A DNA stretch of 64,000 nt from Sequoia sempervirens. Taxonomy: Eukaryota; Streptophyta; Pinopsida; Cupressales; Cupressaceae. This document shows, one piece after another, positions 36,027 to 47,440 of the stretch; the first letter of the stretch is position 1; every line of letters starts with the position of its first letter. The notes beneath the pieces were generated by a model. That model worked only from the letters and a program-made list of their open reading frames with translations, ran no database searches and was not told the DNA's origin. The stretch covers positions 16,312,322 through 16,376,321 of the forward strand of contig VDFB02000001.1 of NCBI GenBank assembly GCA_007258455.2, written 5' to 3'. A program made the translations under genes and the position numbers.

Positions 36027-36808
36027 TCAAATTTGCACTACAACAATGGTATCATTCCTCCACTGGACTTTATCAAATCTAGGCACTTCACCTAAGAAGT
36101 AAAAATACAAGAAGATTAACAGATTGTCAAACTTGAAAATATTCTTCTTATCCTTCTTGATCCTCTTGACATTATCCAAGAGTTGGCCTCTTAACACTTC
36201 ACACAAGTCATAATCTATGTTCTCCTTTACCATTTCATATGTAGTGTGGATAACAGTTATGGATACTGAATTATCCTCGCTTGAGTGGTAGATTTTGTAT
36301 CCAATAATCATTGAAGAAAATTTGACATCAATCTCAGCAATATGCTCTATTGTCATTTCCCTTATGTCCTACTAAGAGCTAGTAGCTCTAGTTACATCTT
36401 CATTCTTGATGGATATCAATTTCGGAAGTCTACCGGTCGAACTCAAACCCGTTACAACATAGATTTCCTCCGTGGAGATTTTGAAGGGTATGTCTAACCA
36501 TGGGAATTCATCATGCATTCTACTTAGAAAAAAATCAAACTGAATCATCCTCTTCAAAGATAGGGAATTTTGTGAGCTACACAAATTTTTGGCTTCACAG
36601 AGAAATTATCTTGTACAATATGGTTAGTGTAGAGATCCAACAATTGAGTATTACCTAAATCCTTGATGCTTGCATGCACATAAGCCCTAAAATCTTCTAT
36701 ATGCAATACTCCATATGGTATGGAAGAAAATGCACCTAGGGGTTCAGTCTCAATGGATTTATATGTATGCAATTTAAATTTGGGGTGGGGCCTATCTTTA
36801 ATTTCCAC
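36027..36808 (-). pseudogene. N1 ORF of unknown function
   Basis: Three minus-strand frames follow one another (36808-36554, 36584-36372, 36356-36027), separated by one frameshift and one stop. Visible features are PLGAFSSIPYGVLHIEDFRAY, FPWLDIPFKISTEEIYVVTGL, and a last part with YDLCEVLRGQLLDNVKRIKK and a hydrophobic LLIFLYFYFLGE. The I-x-x-x-T-E-E-I-x-x-V-T-G-L stretch recalls the plant-mobile-domain pattern, but the match is weak. It is not a polymerase, protease or integrase. A captured host or transposon ORF is possible. Confidence 0.45.
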
Positions 36809-37549
36809 AAGTAGTGGGGTAGGGATGATTTGAAGAACACAAATTCATAGGTTTTTACTAAAAATATCTTTTGAAGACGAAAATGAAGAACGATTCACAA
36901 ACCCTTTCTTGTGCCTAAATCTTTCTTCTAGTTATGCAGGAATCACTAGGAGCTTTGCAAACTTCCTTCACTCAAATGAAAATGTGACAAATGAAAGTGA
37001 AAGAGACCACTTTTATCACACTAAATTTGTACTTTTCACATTAAATGCTCTTGCCCTAATTCTATAGATTTTACAAATTTTTATATTCTAGGGCAAACAA
37101 TTCAAATGCAGATCTTTGATAAGCTTTATTGGTGTGTCTGGTTTAATGCACAACCACTGAAAAAAAAATGATTTTATATTGAATTCATCCACACTTATGT
37201 GTAAGCCACTTGCATGGGATTAAAAATATTTTCCTAATAGCTCCCCCTATGGCAGAGACTACAGTTAATTTCTGGATGTATTACCAGAAGCAGCTTCCAG
37301 TGTAGGTTGATTTGCATCTGTAGACAGGTTCTTCCTCACCCATTTTTTCTACATCTGCTTCTTGATCTCATCCCTAGTCATCTTTTCTTTTCCTTTGGCA
37401 TCTGGTTGCTTGTCGTGTCTTACCAGACCTCTTTTGTTCCAATAGGTTCTGGAAATGTGTCTAGGTTTATTGCAATTATAGCAAATAACATTCCTTTGGT
37501 TGGACCAATTTTTCCACTAACTTTTTTCTAAATCTACAATGGTTAGCAA

Positions 37550-38475
37550 CATGTCCAAATCTATTGCATGTATAACAATTGATATCTTTGTGTAGGTTAT
37601 ACATCACAATTTTGCATTCACTTGACTTATGACCATATTTGTAATAGTTAAAGCACTGACCTGAGAAGGATGGATTTGTTGTGTTTATCCTACTTCTACA
37701 TTGAGAAGCCGTATGACCAAATTTATTACAAACATAGAAATAGACATTAAATTTTTTAGCATTAGGTTGTCTTACCGAATTCCTCTTGGGTCCATTTGCT
37801 TGGTTTCTTTGTCTAAATGGTCTTCTTGTAGATTTCCTATGATCAGATCTCCTTTGTTTGGATCTGGAACTTTCTCCTTCTTCATATCCAAGACCTTGTT
37901 TATCACTATAAACTCTCTAACCTTTAATTAGTTCATCTAGTTTAGCTGATCTTACTTTAAATTTCTCTTTGAATTCATTTGCAGTAGCAAGTTCATCTCT
38001 TAGATCATCAAGCTATTTTTCAATCTCTTCTTCATTATTCTTCCTTTGTTCTAATTCGTTCTCCAATTGGTTGCATTGTTCTAATTTCTCCTTTAGGGAT
38101 TGAGCAAGCTTTTCTTCATTCTTCTTTCTTTCCTCCAACTCCTTGGTCATCTTCATCATGATGGATTTTGTTTCACGCTTCAAGGTAGCATTTTCTTGAG
38201 CAAGATTTTCAAATTCTTTTGTTTTCTCCTTTTGAACTTGACTAAGTTGTTCATCTTCACTTATTTTTCTTTTCTGCTTAAGTTGACCACATAACTCCTT
38301 TCTTTTCTCCCTTTGATTCATTGATCTTGTCTTTTAATGTTTGGATAAACTTTTCTGCATTTTCTATATTTTCTGGTAGCTCCTTGATTTTAGATTTTGA
38401 CTGATCAAGGTCATCTAAGGCCACCATGAGTTGTTGTTGTAGACTACTTGTATCAATTGAATGTTCTTTCCTCAA
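37550..38475 (-). pseudogene. N1 gag-like: coiled coil plus CCHC knuckles
   Basis: 38475-38013 in two registers encodes a long heptad-rich helix (QQQLMVALDDLDQSKSKIKE, ELEERKKNEEKLAQSLKEK, EQCNQLENELEQRKNNEEE). After a basic stretch (SRSKQRRSDHRKSTRRPFRQ) three knuckles follow: YVCNKFGHTASQC (first Cys lost), CFNYYKYGHKSSEC (second Cys lost) and CYTCNRFGHVANHC (intact) near 37560-37605. This is the C-terminal half of a plant copia gag, nucleic-acid binding by family. The N-terminal UBN2 part is missing. Confidence 0.7.
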
Positions 38476-38494
38476 TCTATTAGGCTTATTTCAA

Positions 38495-38513
38495 GGAACT
38501 AGTTTTGATACCA
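38495..38513 (-). other. N1 primer binding site, initiator-Met tRNA type
   Basis: TGGTATCAAAACTAGTTCC on the minus strand, one base from the LTR end. Close to the copia consensus TGGTATCAGAGC. Confidence 0.8.
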
Positions 38514-38514
38514 A

Positions 38515-39092
38515 TGGTTGGAAAGAGAAAGGACATAAAACTGAGAGGGGGGGTGAATCAGTTGTCACAAAAATTTAAACTTTACAAACTTAACTTAACT
38601 TTAATCTAAGATCAGATGAATAAATAATTAACCATAAGCAATTAACACATCAAAGAGATAAACAACACCAAGATTTTTGTGTGGAAACCCTTTTAGGGTA
38701 AAAACCACGGTGGAGGTCAGTCCACAAGATTATACTCTGTTAAAATTATAAAGAAAAATAATAGGGGAAAGTACATGCATTTAGGCTCACTCCCTAGAGC
38801 TCATTGCTCAAAATAAGGCCCACTGCCTTTACAAAAGAGATTGGAATAGTTCCAAAAGAAATTGAACTAATCTAATAGCATCTACAAATTCTTGATTACA
38901 GTTCTAGTTAAGCTCTGGTCACGAACTTCTTCCTTGATGACTGATGAAGAACTTCTTCCCTGTTCTGCTCAGGTTCACCCACAAAAATATTTATGCGCAA
39001 GTGAAACTGCACATTATATCACTTAATATCTTCTTAGAAAATCACAAAAATTGCACATACAACTCCTTCATACATCCAAAAGATATGGCCAA

Positions 39093-39152
<60 letters not shown>

Positions 39153-39662
39153 ACTTAAAAATATTTCATCGCCACAAGTCGGCTTCCACAAAACTTAACA
39201 AAATTGGTAACTAGTTAGCCCATATAATGGATAAATTCTATGTGGATTTGAGCAAGTCATCCAAACAATAGTTGGGACCAATAATCAAACACCCAAAATG
39301 ATAATAACAACAATAATTAAATTTTTACATCCGGTATAAAATATTTCACTGAGTTAGCTTGACATAGGAAATAAACAGAGAATGTCCAACCAGACTTATA
39401 GCCACAAGAATACTTTTTCTAGATTTAATAATTGTATGCTCTATGAGTGCCAAGGAAACATGTTCAACATTACACAACCAAGGAAAGTGATTCGGTGAGA
39501 CTTCACAACCGAATATCCTATTCAACTGATAATACTATCAATAACATACAGATTTCACTTCTTCCAGTACGACAAAATACAAAACTATGGACCTCAGAGA
39601 TAACTATGGTTGCCATCAATGACAACACCAGAATATAGAATTCACATCCACAACCATCATAT
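38515..39662 (-). repeat. N1 5' LTR with expanded microsatellite
   Basis: It matches 34551-35665. At 39092-39150 it carries a (CA)n(TA)n run of about 58 bp, where the partner LTR has only a short CACATATATATAT (near 35132). Confidence 0.85.
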
Positions 39663-40549
39663 TCCTCAGTTAGACCCCCATTTAGGTGTTTCCACATTCA
39701 TGGATAGCCAAGGAAACAAGAAAAAGAGAATAATATAGTAAAGAGCACAAAAGCACTTAAAAATAGTAAAGTGCTAACTCAACCAAGTGATAGAAGGAAA
39801 GAAAGGGAGGCTTAACACCTCCACCAAGAGTGCTCAAGGCTGCTTGGGGGAGAAAATGAGAGTACTCGATCCTCTGCTGCAATGGTGTTTCGTTCCCAAC
39901 TTCTTCTACCAAAGTGATGGAGTGTTGTGTTTGTTACAATGGAGTGCAAGAATTCTTCTAGAAAGCTTGAAGTGAATGCAAAAGAGTGTGTTGAAGCTTG
40001 TGGAGTGATTGTAGAAGATGAAATGTTTGTTCAAGGAGTCAATTTGAAGAAGGAATGAAAGACACGACCATATTCAGGTCAGTCGGCCGAAGGGGGAATT
40101 GCAACTTGACTCCCAATCAAAAGTGTAACACCTCTGCAGGTTCAACTATAGGAATTTGCTAGGGACATATGCGCATTGTGCAAATGTCTACACGCTAAGC
40201 GGGCATCCCTGATAGAAATGCCTCCACCGATGCTCAAAATAGGTAGCAAGTGGCATGTAAGCAGTGGGTTAGGTGGAATTAATCCTTTGAACCTAGTTTT
40301 CTAAAGTGGAGAGGGAAAAAAGGGGGATTTACACATGGGGTGTAATTCACTCCTATACATTTTTCCCTCACTTTAGCAAGCACAAATACTGATGAGTGCT
40401 CGATAAAGTAGATCAAGGAGAGTGTAAGGTTAGAAATGTATACCCTAACCATCAAGAAAGAAGAGCTTGATCCTGTGTACTAGAAGGTGTAGGGAAAGTA
40501 AAGGACTGCATAGCTACTCGAAACTATGAAGTTGAGAAGGGAAAGCACC

Positions 40550-41026
40550 TTATAGGTTCTCTGTCTTGTAAGGAAGGTGTCTCCCAAAACCTTTAGCATG
40601 GAGGAGACCCAAAGGAAGCTCCCTACTATCTCTCAATCCCATAGGGAAGGTATTCTCCACAAACTCAAGCATGAAGAACACCCAAGGAAGCACCCTATAG
40701 GCTGTTAGTCCCATAGGGAAGGTAATCTCCATGAACTCAAGCATGAAGAACACCCAAAGAAGCGCCCCATAGGTTCTCAGTCCTATAGGGAAGGTAAGCC
40801 CCAAGATCTCTCCCATGGAGGAAACTCGAGAAAGCACCCTATAGGCTCTTAGTCCTATAGGGGAGCCACCCCCAAGATCTTTCACATGGAGGAATCTCAA
40901 AGGAAGCACCCCACAGGCTCTTAGTCCTATAGGGAGGTATCCCCCAGGATCTCTCGCATAAAGGAAACCTAAGAAAGTGGAATCCGCAGAGTCAGGAAGC
41001 TGCCACATAGGTGAGTGAGAACACAA
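40550..41026 (-). repeat. Six 72-bp repeats coding a 24-residue unit in N2
   Basis: GGAAGGTA-type starts recur at about 40574, 40646, 40718, 40790, 40862 and 40934, exactly 72 bp apart. On the minus strand (N2 sense) the array stays open for 158 codons and repeats a unit like FLHVKDLGGGSPIGLRAYRV. Because 72 is a multiple of three, openness comes cheaply. Placed near the 3' end of N2's interior. No known domain. Confidence 0.85.
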
Positions 41027-41624
41027 TTGAATAGGCTGTCAAAAGCTCTGAAAACTTTTGAAGGGATCCCTTGGGAACCCACCGTGAAGAGAGGGTCCAC
41101 TCAAGAGATGCACAGTTCAAAAGTAGATGTTCTCTTTCTTGAATCAATCCTTCATCAAGAAATCCTTTTGCAAGATGCACACTTCATCAATGAATTTGAA
41201 AGGAAGAATATGCCCCCATGCAAGGGAGAGGTCAAAGTCATTCCCACTTCAGAGGAAGGTTTAATTCCTTTCTTTACAAACCCATGATGAAGGAAACACA
41301 TTCTGTTAGGGTCCCAAGTTGAGAATGCGATTCTAAAGAAAGGTTTGCTAGGATTTTGGGAAAAGATTCATTAATAATGAATGCACTTTCTGAAAATCAA
41401 AATGTTAAAGAAAGAACATTGCCACACATAGGAGGGACAACTCAAGCAAAGAAGAGAGAAAGATATAGAGAAATAAAAAGAGAAAACAGAAATGAAGGGC
41501 ACAGGAGTAGCCTAATATATCAGGGTCAGAATTTATCATAAATATATGTATAGTAATAGTATATAAATGAACTTTCATCAACCCCCTACCATATCAAACC
41601 ATGTGAATAATGCATGAGAAGACA

Positions 41625-42412
41625 GGGTATGTGCAAGATCATGATCAACCAAAAAGTGGCGATATGATGGGTATGTGGCTAGCGACTTTTTTTTAACCCA
41701 AAATTGGTGAAATGAAAAGGGTCTTTAAAGGAGATTCTCAGCTTTCCATCAATGTAAATTATGATTTACTTTGAATTTAATAAATAATTATTATTCATTT
41801 TCTATCCAAATTATGACTAAAGTCCTAATTGATAGGCTAATTGAAAAACATCTATATCTTTGAAAGGGTATCACATTTTTTGAATCTAAAACATGCATCA
41901 CATTCTATGCTTCACATACTATAGGATTAGAAAAATAAAAATTAAATTTCATGAAGTTTTGACCAAGTTAAGGTGGTCAGACATATGACTTTTTATATTT
42001 TTAAAATTTGTAATAAAAAATTCATAATTAATTATTTACATGTTAAAAAATCAAAAAAATATTCATCACATTGGGACATGAGTCCTCTACTTATATCTAA
42101 AATATTTTAAAAAAATATGATCATTTTATTGTGGTTAGGGTGGTCAGACAAACATCTACTTATTTTTTCCCTGAAATTTAAGTACTACTGCATTGAAATT
42201 TCAAATTTTCACCAAATAGATTTTTAATTTTTTTAAATAAACCTAGTAGTTAAGAAACTATATTCAATTTTCTATAGATTCTATTCTTACATATTTTTGA
42301 AATAATATAGATAACTTATTCAAATTTTTACGTTAATTTGCCTAACTCTGATTTTTTTGAATTTTTTGCCACTTAAGGGCCTATTTTTTCCATGATGATC
42401 CTGCACATACCC
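41625..42412. mobile_element. MITE-like TIR element, copy 3 (inside N2)
   Basis: It begins GGGTATGTGCAAGATCATGA and ends GATGATCCTGCACATACCC, 788 bp. The flanks match for only 3 bp (ACA / ACA), so its target duplication may have mutated. It lies in the N2 interior and so arrived after or with N2. Confidence 0.88.
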
Positions 42413-42948
42413 ACAAAGTAAAACTAAAAAAATAGGTCAACATGGAAGGAAAGCCTAAATGCCCCCAACGCTTTGCATCGTCCCCAATTTATCAAAAATC
42501 AAGCAAAAACATGGAAGAATGATGATACAAATAGAAGAAGGTTTATAACACAAAAACCACACCTAAATCCAAGCACCAATAGGGGTGACAAGGGTCATCC
42601 AGGCACACATAGCATCATCACAGGGGAACACATCACATACAAAAAGACACACACAATATTAAGAAGAGACCTCCTAACACTGATCAACCAAGAGATTGTC
42701 TGCTTCCCACTCTAGATCATCATAGGGGGAAGGGGGATGAGCTTGTAGAGGAGGGATGTTAAGAGGAGGGGAGTTCATCCCTCTTGCAACAAGGGCTAAT
42801 GAAGAGGGACCCTTGAGGTCCTCTCCATCGAGCTCTTATGGAGTCAAGGTCAATGATTTTGTGAAGATTGCTGACAAGGCTAGAACTTCATCCATAGAGT
42901 TAAACATGCACCGCCATGTCTAACTTCAGTGGATGGGGTAGGCTGAGC

Positions 42949-44393
42949 CTAAGATTCACTGCTAGGCTCACCGAGTGACTCAGGAGTAGTGATGAACTTA
43001 GGGAAAGCTGGAACTGGTTCCATCAATGGGACAAAAAAATTCAACACAAGACCACCTTGTGAAGAAGGTGGGCTCCTCTTATGCCCTTCATTGCTAGAAG
43101 GACCACTCTCCACCTCTTCATTCACCGAAGGAGATGAACTCCCCACAAATGAGGCTAGGGGTGCAGAGGAAGAGGAGGAAAGGACTGCAACATATATGAC
43201 CAAGGTATTAATCATATCCAAAGGCTTCAAAAAAGGTTGGATGTCTAAAATGAACATCAGGAAAGGCGGCTCCACTAAAGGAGTGATGAAAACCTGTACC
43301 CCCTTGGGGTTAGGTGCATTTTCACTTGAAACGAATGCCGAAAGCATCATAGAACCAAACTGGAGAGAATTTGAAGGGAGGAAAGAGGGAGACACTATAG
43401 GAGGCCCTAAAGTAGGGCAGTCATCTCTTCCTCCCTTCTTTGTGAGGCAGCCTACTCAGATAAGAGAGCCTTTCATTGGAACTTGCGTTACTCTACAAGG
43501 CAGTTTCTTCGGCTCTTGGAGCTAGAGGCCAGAGGTTGCAAAGGAGCATATGGCTCCTACTCAACCATGAGAATGTCCACTATGGCCATTTCCAATGGAG
43601 GAAAGAATTCATGAATGGGAGCAGAAGGGACAGGTTGTGAGAAAGTGGGAGTCGGCTTGAGAGCCTCAATAGTGGGCCTCTTCCTACTCATTTCTTTATG
43701 AGCAGGAGCGGTAGGAGGCCTAGAGGTCGAGAAAAAGAGGACTCTCCTCAGGAGACCTTCTTCCTATCGAACTGAATGGGTCTAGGCTCTATCGGCAGAA
43801 CAAGAAGTCTAAATGCAGGATGCTTAGGCTTTCACCAAGCGAGCACCATAGGATTCTCTTGTAGATGAGTAGAACCTGATGGTACCACAACAAAGTAGGA
43901 AGAAGCGTTAGACTGACTAGTAGAAGAGGAAGAAGGAGGATTATGAGAGTGATTCTCTTCTTCCTTCCTTCGTGTCTTAGCAACATTTGTCAACCTTTAA
44001 GCAAGCCCTATGTGAAATAGGATAAGGTGAGGGAGGGTATCTAACTTTTGGCCTCAGATTCCCTTTCTTATAGTTCTGATACATTTGGTGTAGAAGGTCC
44101 ATCCTAAGTGGGAGAGGACCAACATGCATAGGCCAAGAGTAGTCCAAGGAGTAGTTACCATGTGCAACTAGTGGTATATAACCAGTACTCATCGCCATCA
44201 GGAAAGGGATACCCAATTTCACCCTAAAGAGCTCAGACCCAGGGATGATGTCAAACAAGAGGTTCACAGATTTAGGTCCCACCATGGTTGACAAGAAAAT
44301 ACTACCTAAACAGGGTATGGAAAGATCATCATGTGTGCAGATGGTACTCATGAGTGCATCAAACCCATCTTTGTGTAAAAATTTGATCAGCAT
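42949..44393 (-). pseudogene. N2 internal ORFs, unrecognised
   Basis: 44393-43977 gives 138 residues including LLFDIIPGSELFRVKLGIPFL, which vaguely recalls the second block of plant retropepsins (F-x-L-L-G-x-P-W-L) but lacks an active-site D-T-G. 43395-42949 is proline/serine-rich. Between them is weakly coding, stop-containing DNA. Perhaps one low-complexity ORF typical of LARD interiors; no function can be assigned. Confidence 0.4.
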
Positions 44394-44820
44394 AATCTCC
44401 CTATTATTATATTTATTTGTGATGTCAGATCAATGAGAACACCTAATAGAATATTTCCATTGATCCACGTGGGGATGTAAAGAGGAGATGGTTCTTTGTT
44501 AAAACCCATCGGCAGATCCTGTAAAGTAAAGGTTATGCCAATACCACTATCCATAGGCTACATAGAGGGGATAGATTGATGCAAGAAGGAGGCCATAATG
44601 CACACTAGACAATACTTCCATAGAGTCCCTAAAGGTAAAATAATAAGAAAGTGACCCAACCAAGGTTTTTTCATGCAATACCTTTGGAACCTTCCAACTA
44701 CGCCAAATAGGGGTTATTGGTTGGGTTGCAAGGAAACAACCTTACAACAATCACACCTACAACACTCCTAGATTATGAGGAAAGGAACTATTAGTATCAC
44801 AAAAATGGAACCAAGATGGT

Positions 44821-44838
44821 TCACGTCGGGTTCACCAA
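44821..44838 (-). other. N2 primer binding site, perfect tRNA-Trp match
   Basis: The plus strand reads TTCACGTCGGGTTCACCA, identical to the 3' end of plant tRNA-Trp including CCA as I recall it. Its complement is the primer site, 3 nt from the LTR start at 44842. Confidence 0.8.
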
Positions 44839-44841
44839 AAT

Positions 44842-46076
44842 GTAAGGTAGGGGGACTTCCACGTGCAAGGCCCTAGGTCACGGAGGGCCAAGATGCAGAA
44901 AGCTTCCCTAACTTACCTTAGCTAAATGGGATGTTTAGGGTATGAGGATGAGAATGATGAGGACTATAGAGACCTAGAACCACTCTGCAATCCTGAGTTT
45001 TGAAATGGGGCTAGGCGAGCTAGTTCTAATGTTCAACACTACGTCTCAAGGAGCTCTCTGCCCGAGGACAAAAGCATAGTCCTTGGATGATAGTGCGACA
45101 CACTGGCATCTCTAAAGTGCTTTGGCATCCATACGGCCAGACAACATAAGAGACAAGGTCAAACCTATTAAAATAGGCTAACCAACTAGCTAACTATTAT
45201 TAAAGGGCCAAAATAATGTGATTAAGTAAATGAAATATTCTCTAATATGATAAAATAAGAATGCAAGAGTAAGGGTGGCAAGAAGAATCTCACAAAGGAA
45301 CTCATTCGCCAGCTAGCTCCTGAAAAGCACATCCACCTACACACAAAAAGAGAGAAAATGTTGGGTGGTTGTATGGGGCCCTACCTTAGTCAAACCCCTA
45401 TTTAGGTGTTTCCACCTTCATGGACAACCAAGGAAAAAAAATAAAGATAATAATATAGTAAAGAGCACAAAATCACTACAAAGCAGTAAAGTTCTAATTC
45501 AACCAAGTGATAGAAGGTAAGAAAGGGAATCTTACCACCTCCAACAAGAGTACTCAAGGCTACTTGGGGGAGAAAATGAGAATACTTGAGCCTCTACTAC
45601 AATGGTGTTTCATTCCCAACTTATTCTACCAAAGTGATGGAGTGTTGTGTTTGCTACAATGGAGTGAAAGAATGCTACTAGAAAGCTTGAAGTGAATGAA
45701 AAAGAATGTGTTGAAGCTTGTGGAGTGATTGTAGAAGATGAAATGTTCAAGGAGTCAATTTGAAGAAGGAATGAAAGAAACGGCCATATTTGGGTCAGTC
45801 GACCAAAGGGGAGTTACAATTTGACTCCCAATGAGAAGTGTAACGCCTCTACAAGTTCAACTATAGGAATCTACTAGGGACGTAAGCACACCGCATAGAC
45901 ATTTGTGTGCCGCGTGGACATCCCTAATAGAAAATCCTCCACCGACACTCAAAATAGGCACCAATTGGGCTGCAAGTAGCGGGCTTAGGTGGAATTAAGC
46001 CTTTGAACTTGGTTTTCTAAAGTGGAGAGTGTAAAAAGGGGGATTTACACATGGGGTGTAAATTCACTCCTATACA
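44842..46076 (-). repeat. N2 5' LTR, intact (1235 bp)
   Basis: Starts TGTAAGG and ends TATACA on the plus strand. It matches the two parts of the split LTR and is followed by the target duplicate ACTAG. Confidence 0.88.
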
Positions 46077-47440
46077 ACTAGTAATGTCATTCCTCCCTTG
46101 GGTATTTCCAATAGAAATCCTTGTACCTTTATGGCATCTCATCTCATATCTCCTACCACTTTACCTCCCATAAGTGTTCCATTCATTTTCCCCTCAAACA
46201 CATATACACCTCCACCATATTCGCCTCCATCCCAAAACACAACCAATGACACCATCCTTAACTAACTCTTACAAAATTTCTCATCCCTTCAATGACAAAT
46301 TTCCACCATAAACCAAAATCAAAATGGTCAACCTTTGAATACTATGTCAGAAGCAATCCCTTATTCTTGGAGATATTAAGAATGCCAATAACACAAGGTA
46401 TAGAGATTCCTAGGTTTGAAAAATATGGAGGGAAAGAGATCCTTCTAACCATGTTTCCGCTTACACCGCCTTATGCAATGATTTTGTCCTTGAAGATAAG
46501 CTCTTGGATGAGCTTTTCCCTAGGTACTTGAAAGATATCACTTTAGAATGGTTTTTTTCATTACCAAATAACTCAATTCGTTCATTCAGGAACTTGTTGA
46601 GGCCTTTATCAACCATTTCCAAATTCACATGAACTCTAAGATTACCTTACCTAATTTGATGAGATGTAAGAAAAAAGATGATGTAAAGGCCACTAACTTC
46701 ATTTCACACTACCAATTTCTTTAGTCCCAAATTGACACAAAGATTCTCAATCCTAACCTTCAACAAATTTTCATTGAGAGCTTACAAATGAAGATGCAAG
46801 ATAAGCTTGGCATGATGAAATTTCCTTCATTCATACACTTATGTACCACCCTTCATGATTATCAAAACTTGGTTAGTAGTCATGAAAAATAAACCCACCT
46901 CTAGCCATCCAGAAAAGTTTGAACTCATGACTCAAACAATTACCAACCTTTCAGGAAAAAAAATAAAGGCTTTATTCAACTAAATCCCCCTCAACCAACC
47001 CAACATGTTGATACCCAAGTGGCTGCTATAAAGAAGACAAATCCTTTTACATTTTGGGATCCGAATAGACAATTTACTCCCTTAATTGATACCCTCCATA
47101 ACACCATGTTACAAGTTCTAGAAAAGAACTTGATTTCCTTAACTCCCATTAAAACTCCTGATCCTACTAAGCCATTACCTCCAAAATTTAGATAAAATTC
47201 CTTTTTTTCATTTTCACTATGAAAATGGACATGATACAAATCATTGTAAGCATCTTAAACACATGGTGTAAGACCTCATTGATTCCAATCATAGTCAAAT
47301 TGGTGGTGTCAATGGTCAAGGTAATAATTTTATTTCCCCTCCCAACCAAAACGTGCAAATCTTTACCAACCCCATGGCAAATCATAATATTTCATTTGTC
47401 AAAGCTAGTGAAACTAAGAATTGTGAACCAAGATTCCAAA
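46077..47440 (+). pseudogene. E4 gag, third piece (core and zinc region)
   Basis: The frame resumes after N2. The retrotrans_gag core is visible with frameshifts: FIQELVEAFINHFQIHMNSKI, KKDDVKATNFISHYQFL, IESLQMKMQDKLGM, and then at about 47205 a FHYENGHDTNHCKHLKHMVQDLID stretch, the gypsy gag knuckle followed by the LK..I.DLI helix. Stops are frequent. Homologous in arrangement to the E5 gag at 60310-59380. Confidence 0.7.

Larger units (their letters stand above)
34551..39662 (-). mobile_element. N1: non-autonomous copia-type element nested in the N2 LTR
   Basis: Direct LTRs at 34551-35665 and 38515-39662 flank a 2.85-kb interior. On the minus strand the order is 5' LTR (right), primer site, coiled-coil/zinc-knuckle frame, unknown ORF, polypurine tract, 3' LTR (left). 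No RT or integrase. The right outer end lacks about 15-20 bp of LTR and the target duplication compared with the uninterrupted N2 LTR. Confidence 0.85.
34012..40359 (-). repeat. N2 3' LTR, split by N1
   Basis: The two parts are 34012-34550 and about 39663-40359, matching 44842-46076 in order. The copia-type element N1 lies between them. Confidence 0.85.
34012..46076 (-). mobile_element. N2: large non-autonomous LTR retrotransposon (LARD-like)
   Basis: Terminal direct repeats, 34012-40359 (interrupted by N1) and 44842-46076, each start TGTAAGG and end TATACA, and ACTAG flanks both ends (34007-34011 and 46077-46081). The primer site next to the right LTR reads on the minus strand, and a purine tract (reverse of 40360-40374) adjoins the left LTR, so N2 is minus-oriented. 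The 4.5-kb interior has no recognisable polymerase, which fits a large retrotransposon derivative. Confidence 0.88.
30428..47440 (+). mobile_element. E4: partial gypsy element (LTR, leader, gag) split by insertions
   Basis: The order is 5' LTR (30428-31985), primer site, leader with palindromes, and a gag frame in three pieces: 32690-32873, 33686-34011 and 46077-47440. It is interrupted by a MITE and by the 12-kb N2 element. Mentally removing the MITE with one 4-bp duplicate, and N2 with one 5-bp duplicate, brings the frame back into register at both joints. No pol and no 3' LTR is found to the right. Confidence 0.75.

Noticed and set aside
34551..39662. A clean 5-bp target duplication for N1
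   Set aside because: Comparison with the intact N2 LTR shows that the right end of N1 and adjacent bases are missing, so no duplication can be claimed.
40550..41026. The 158-codon ORF as a host gene
   Set aside because: It is a 72-bp tandem repeat inside the N2 element, so openness over several repeats is expected by chance.
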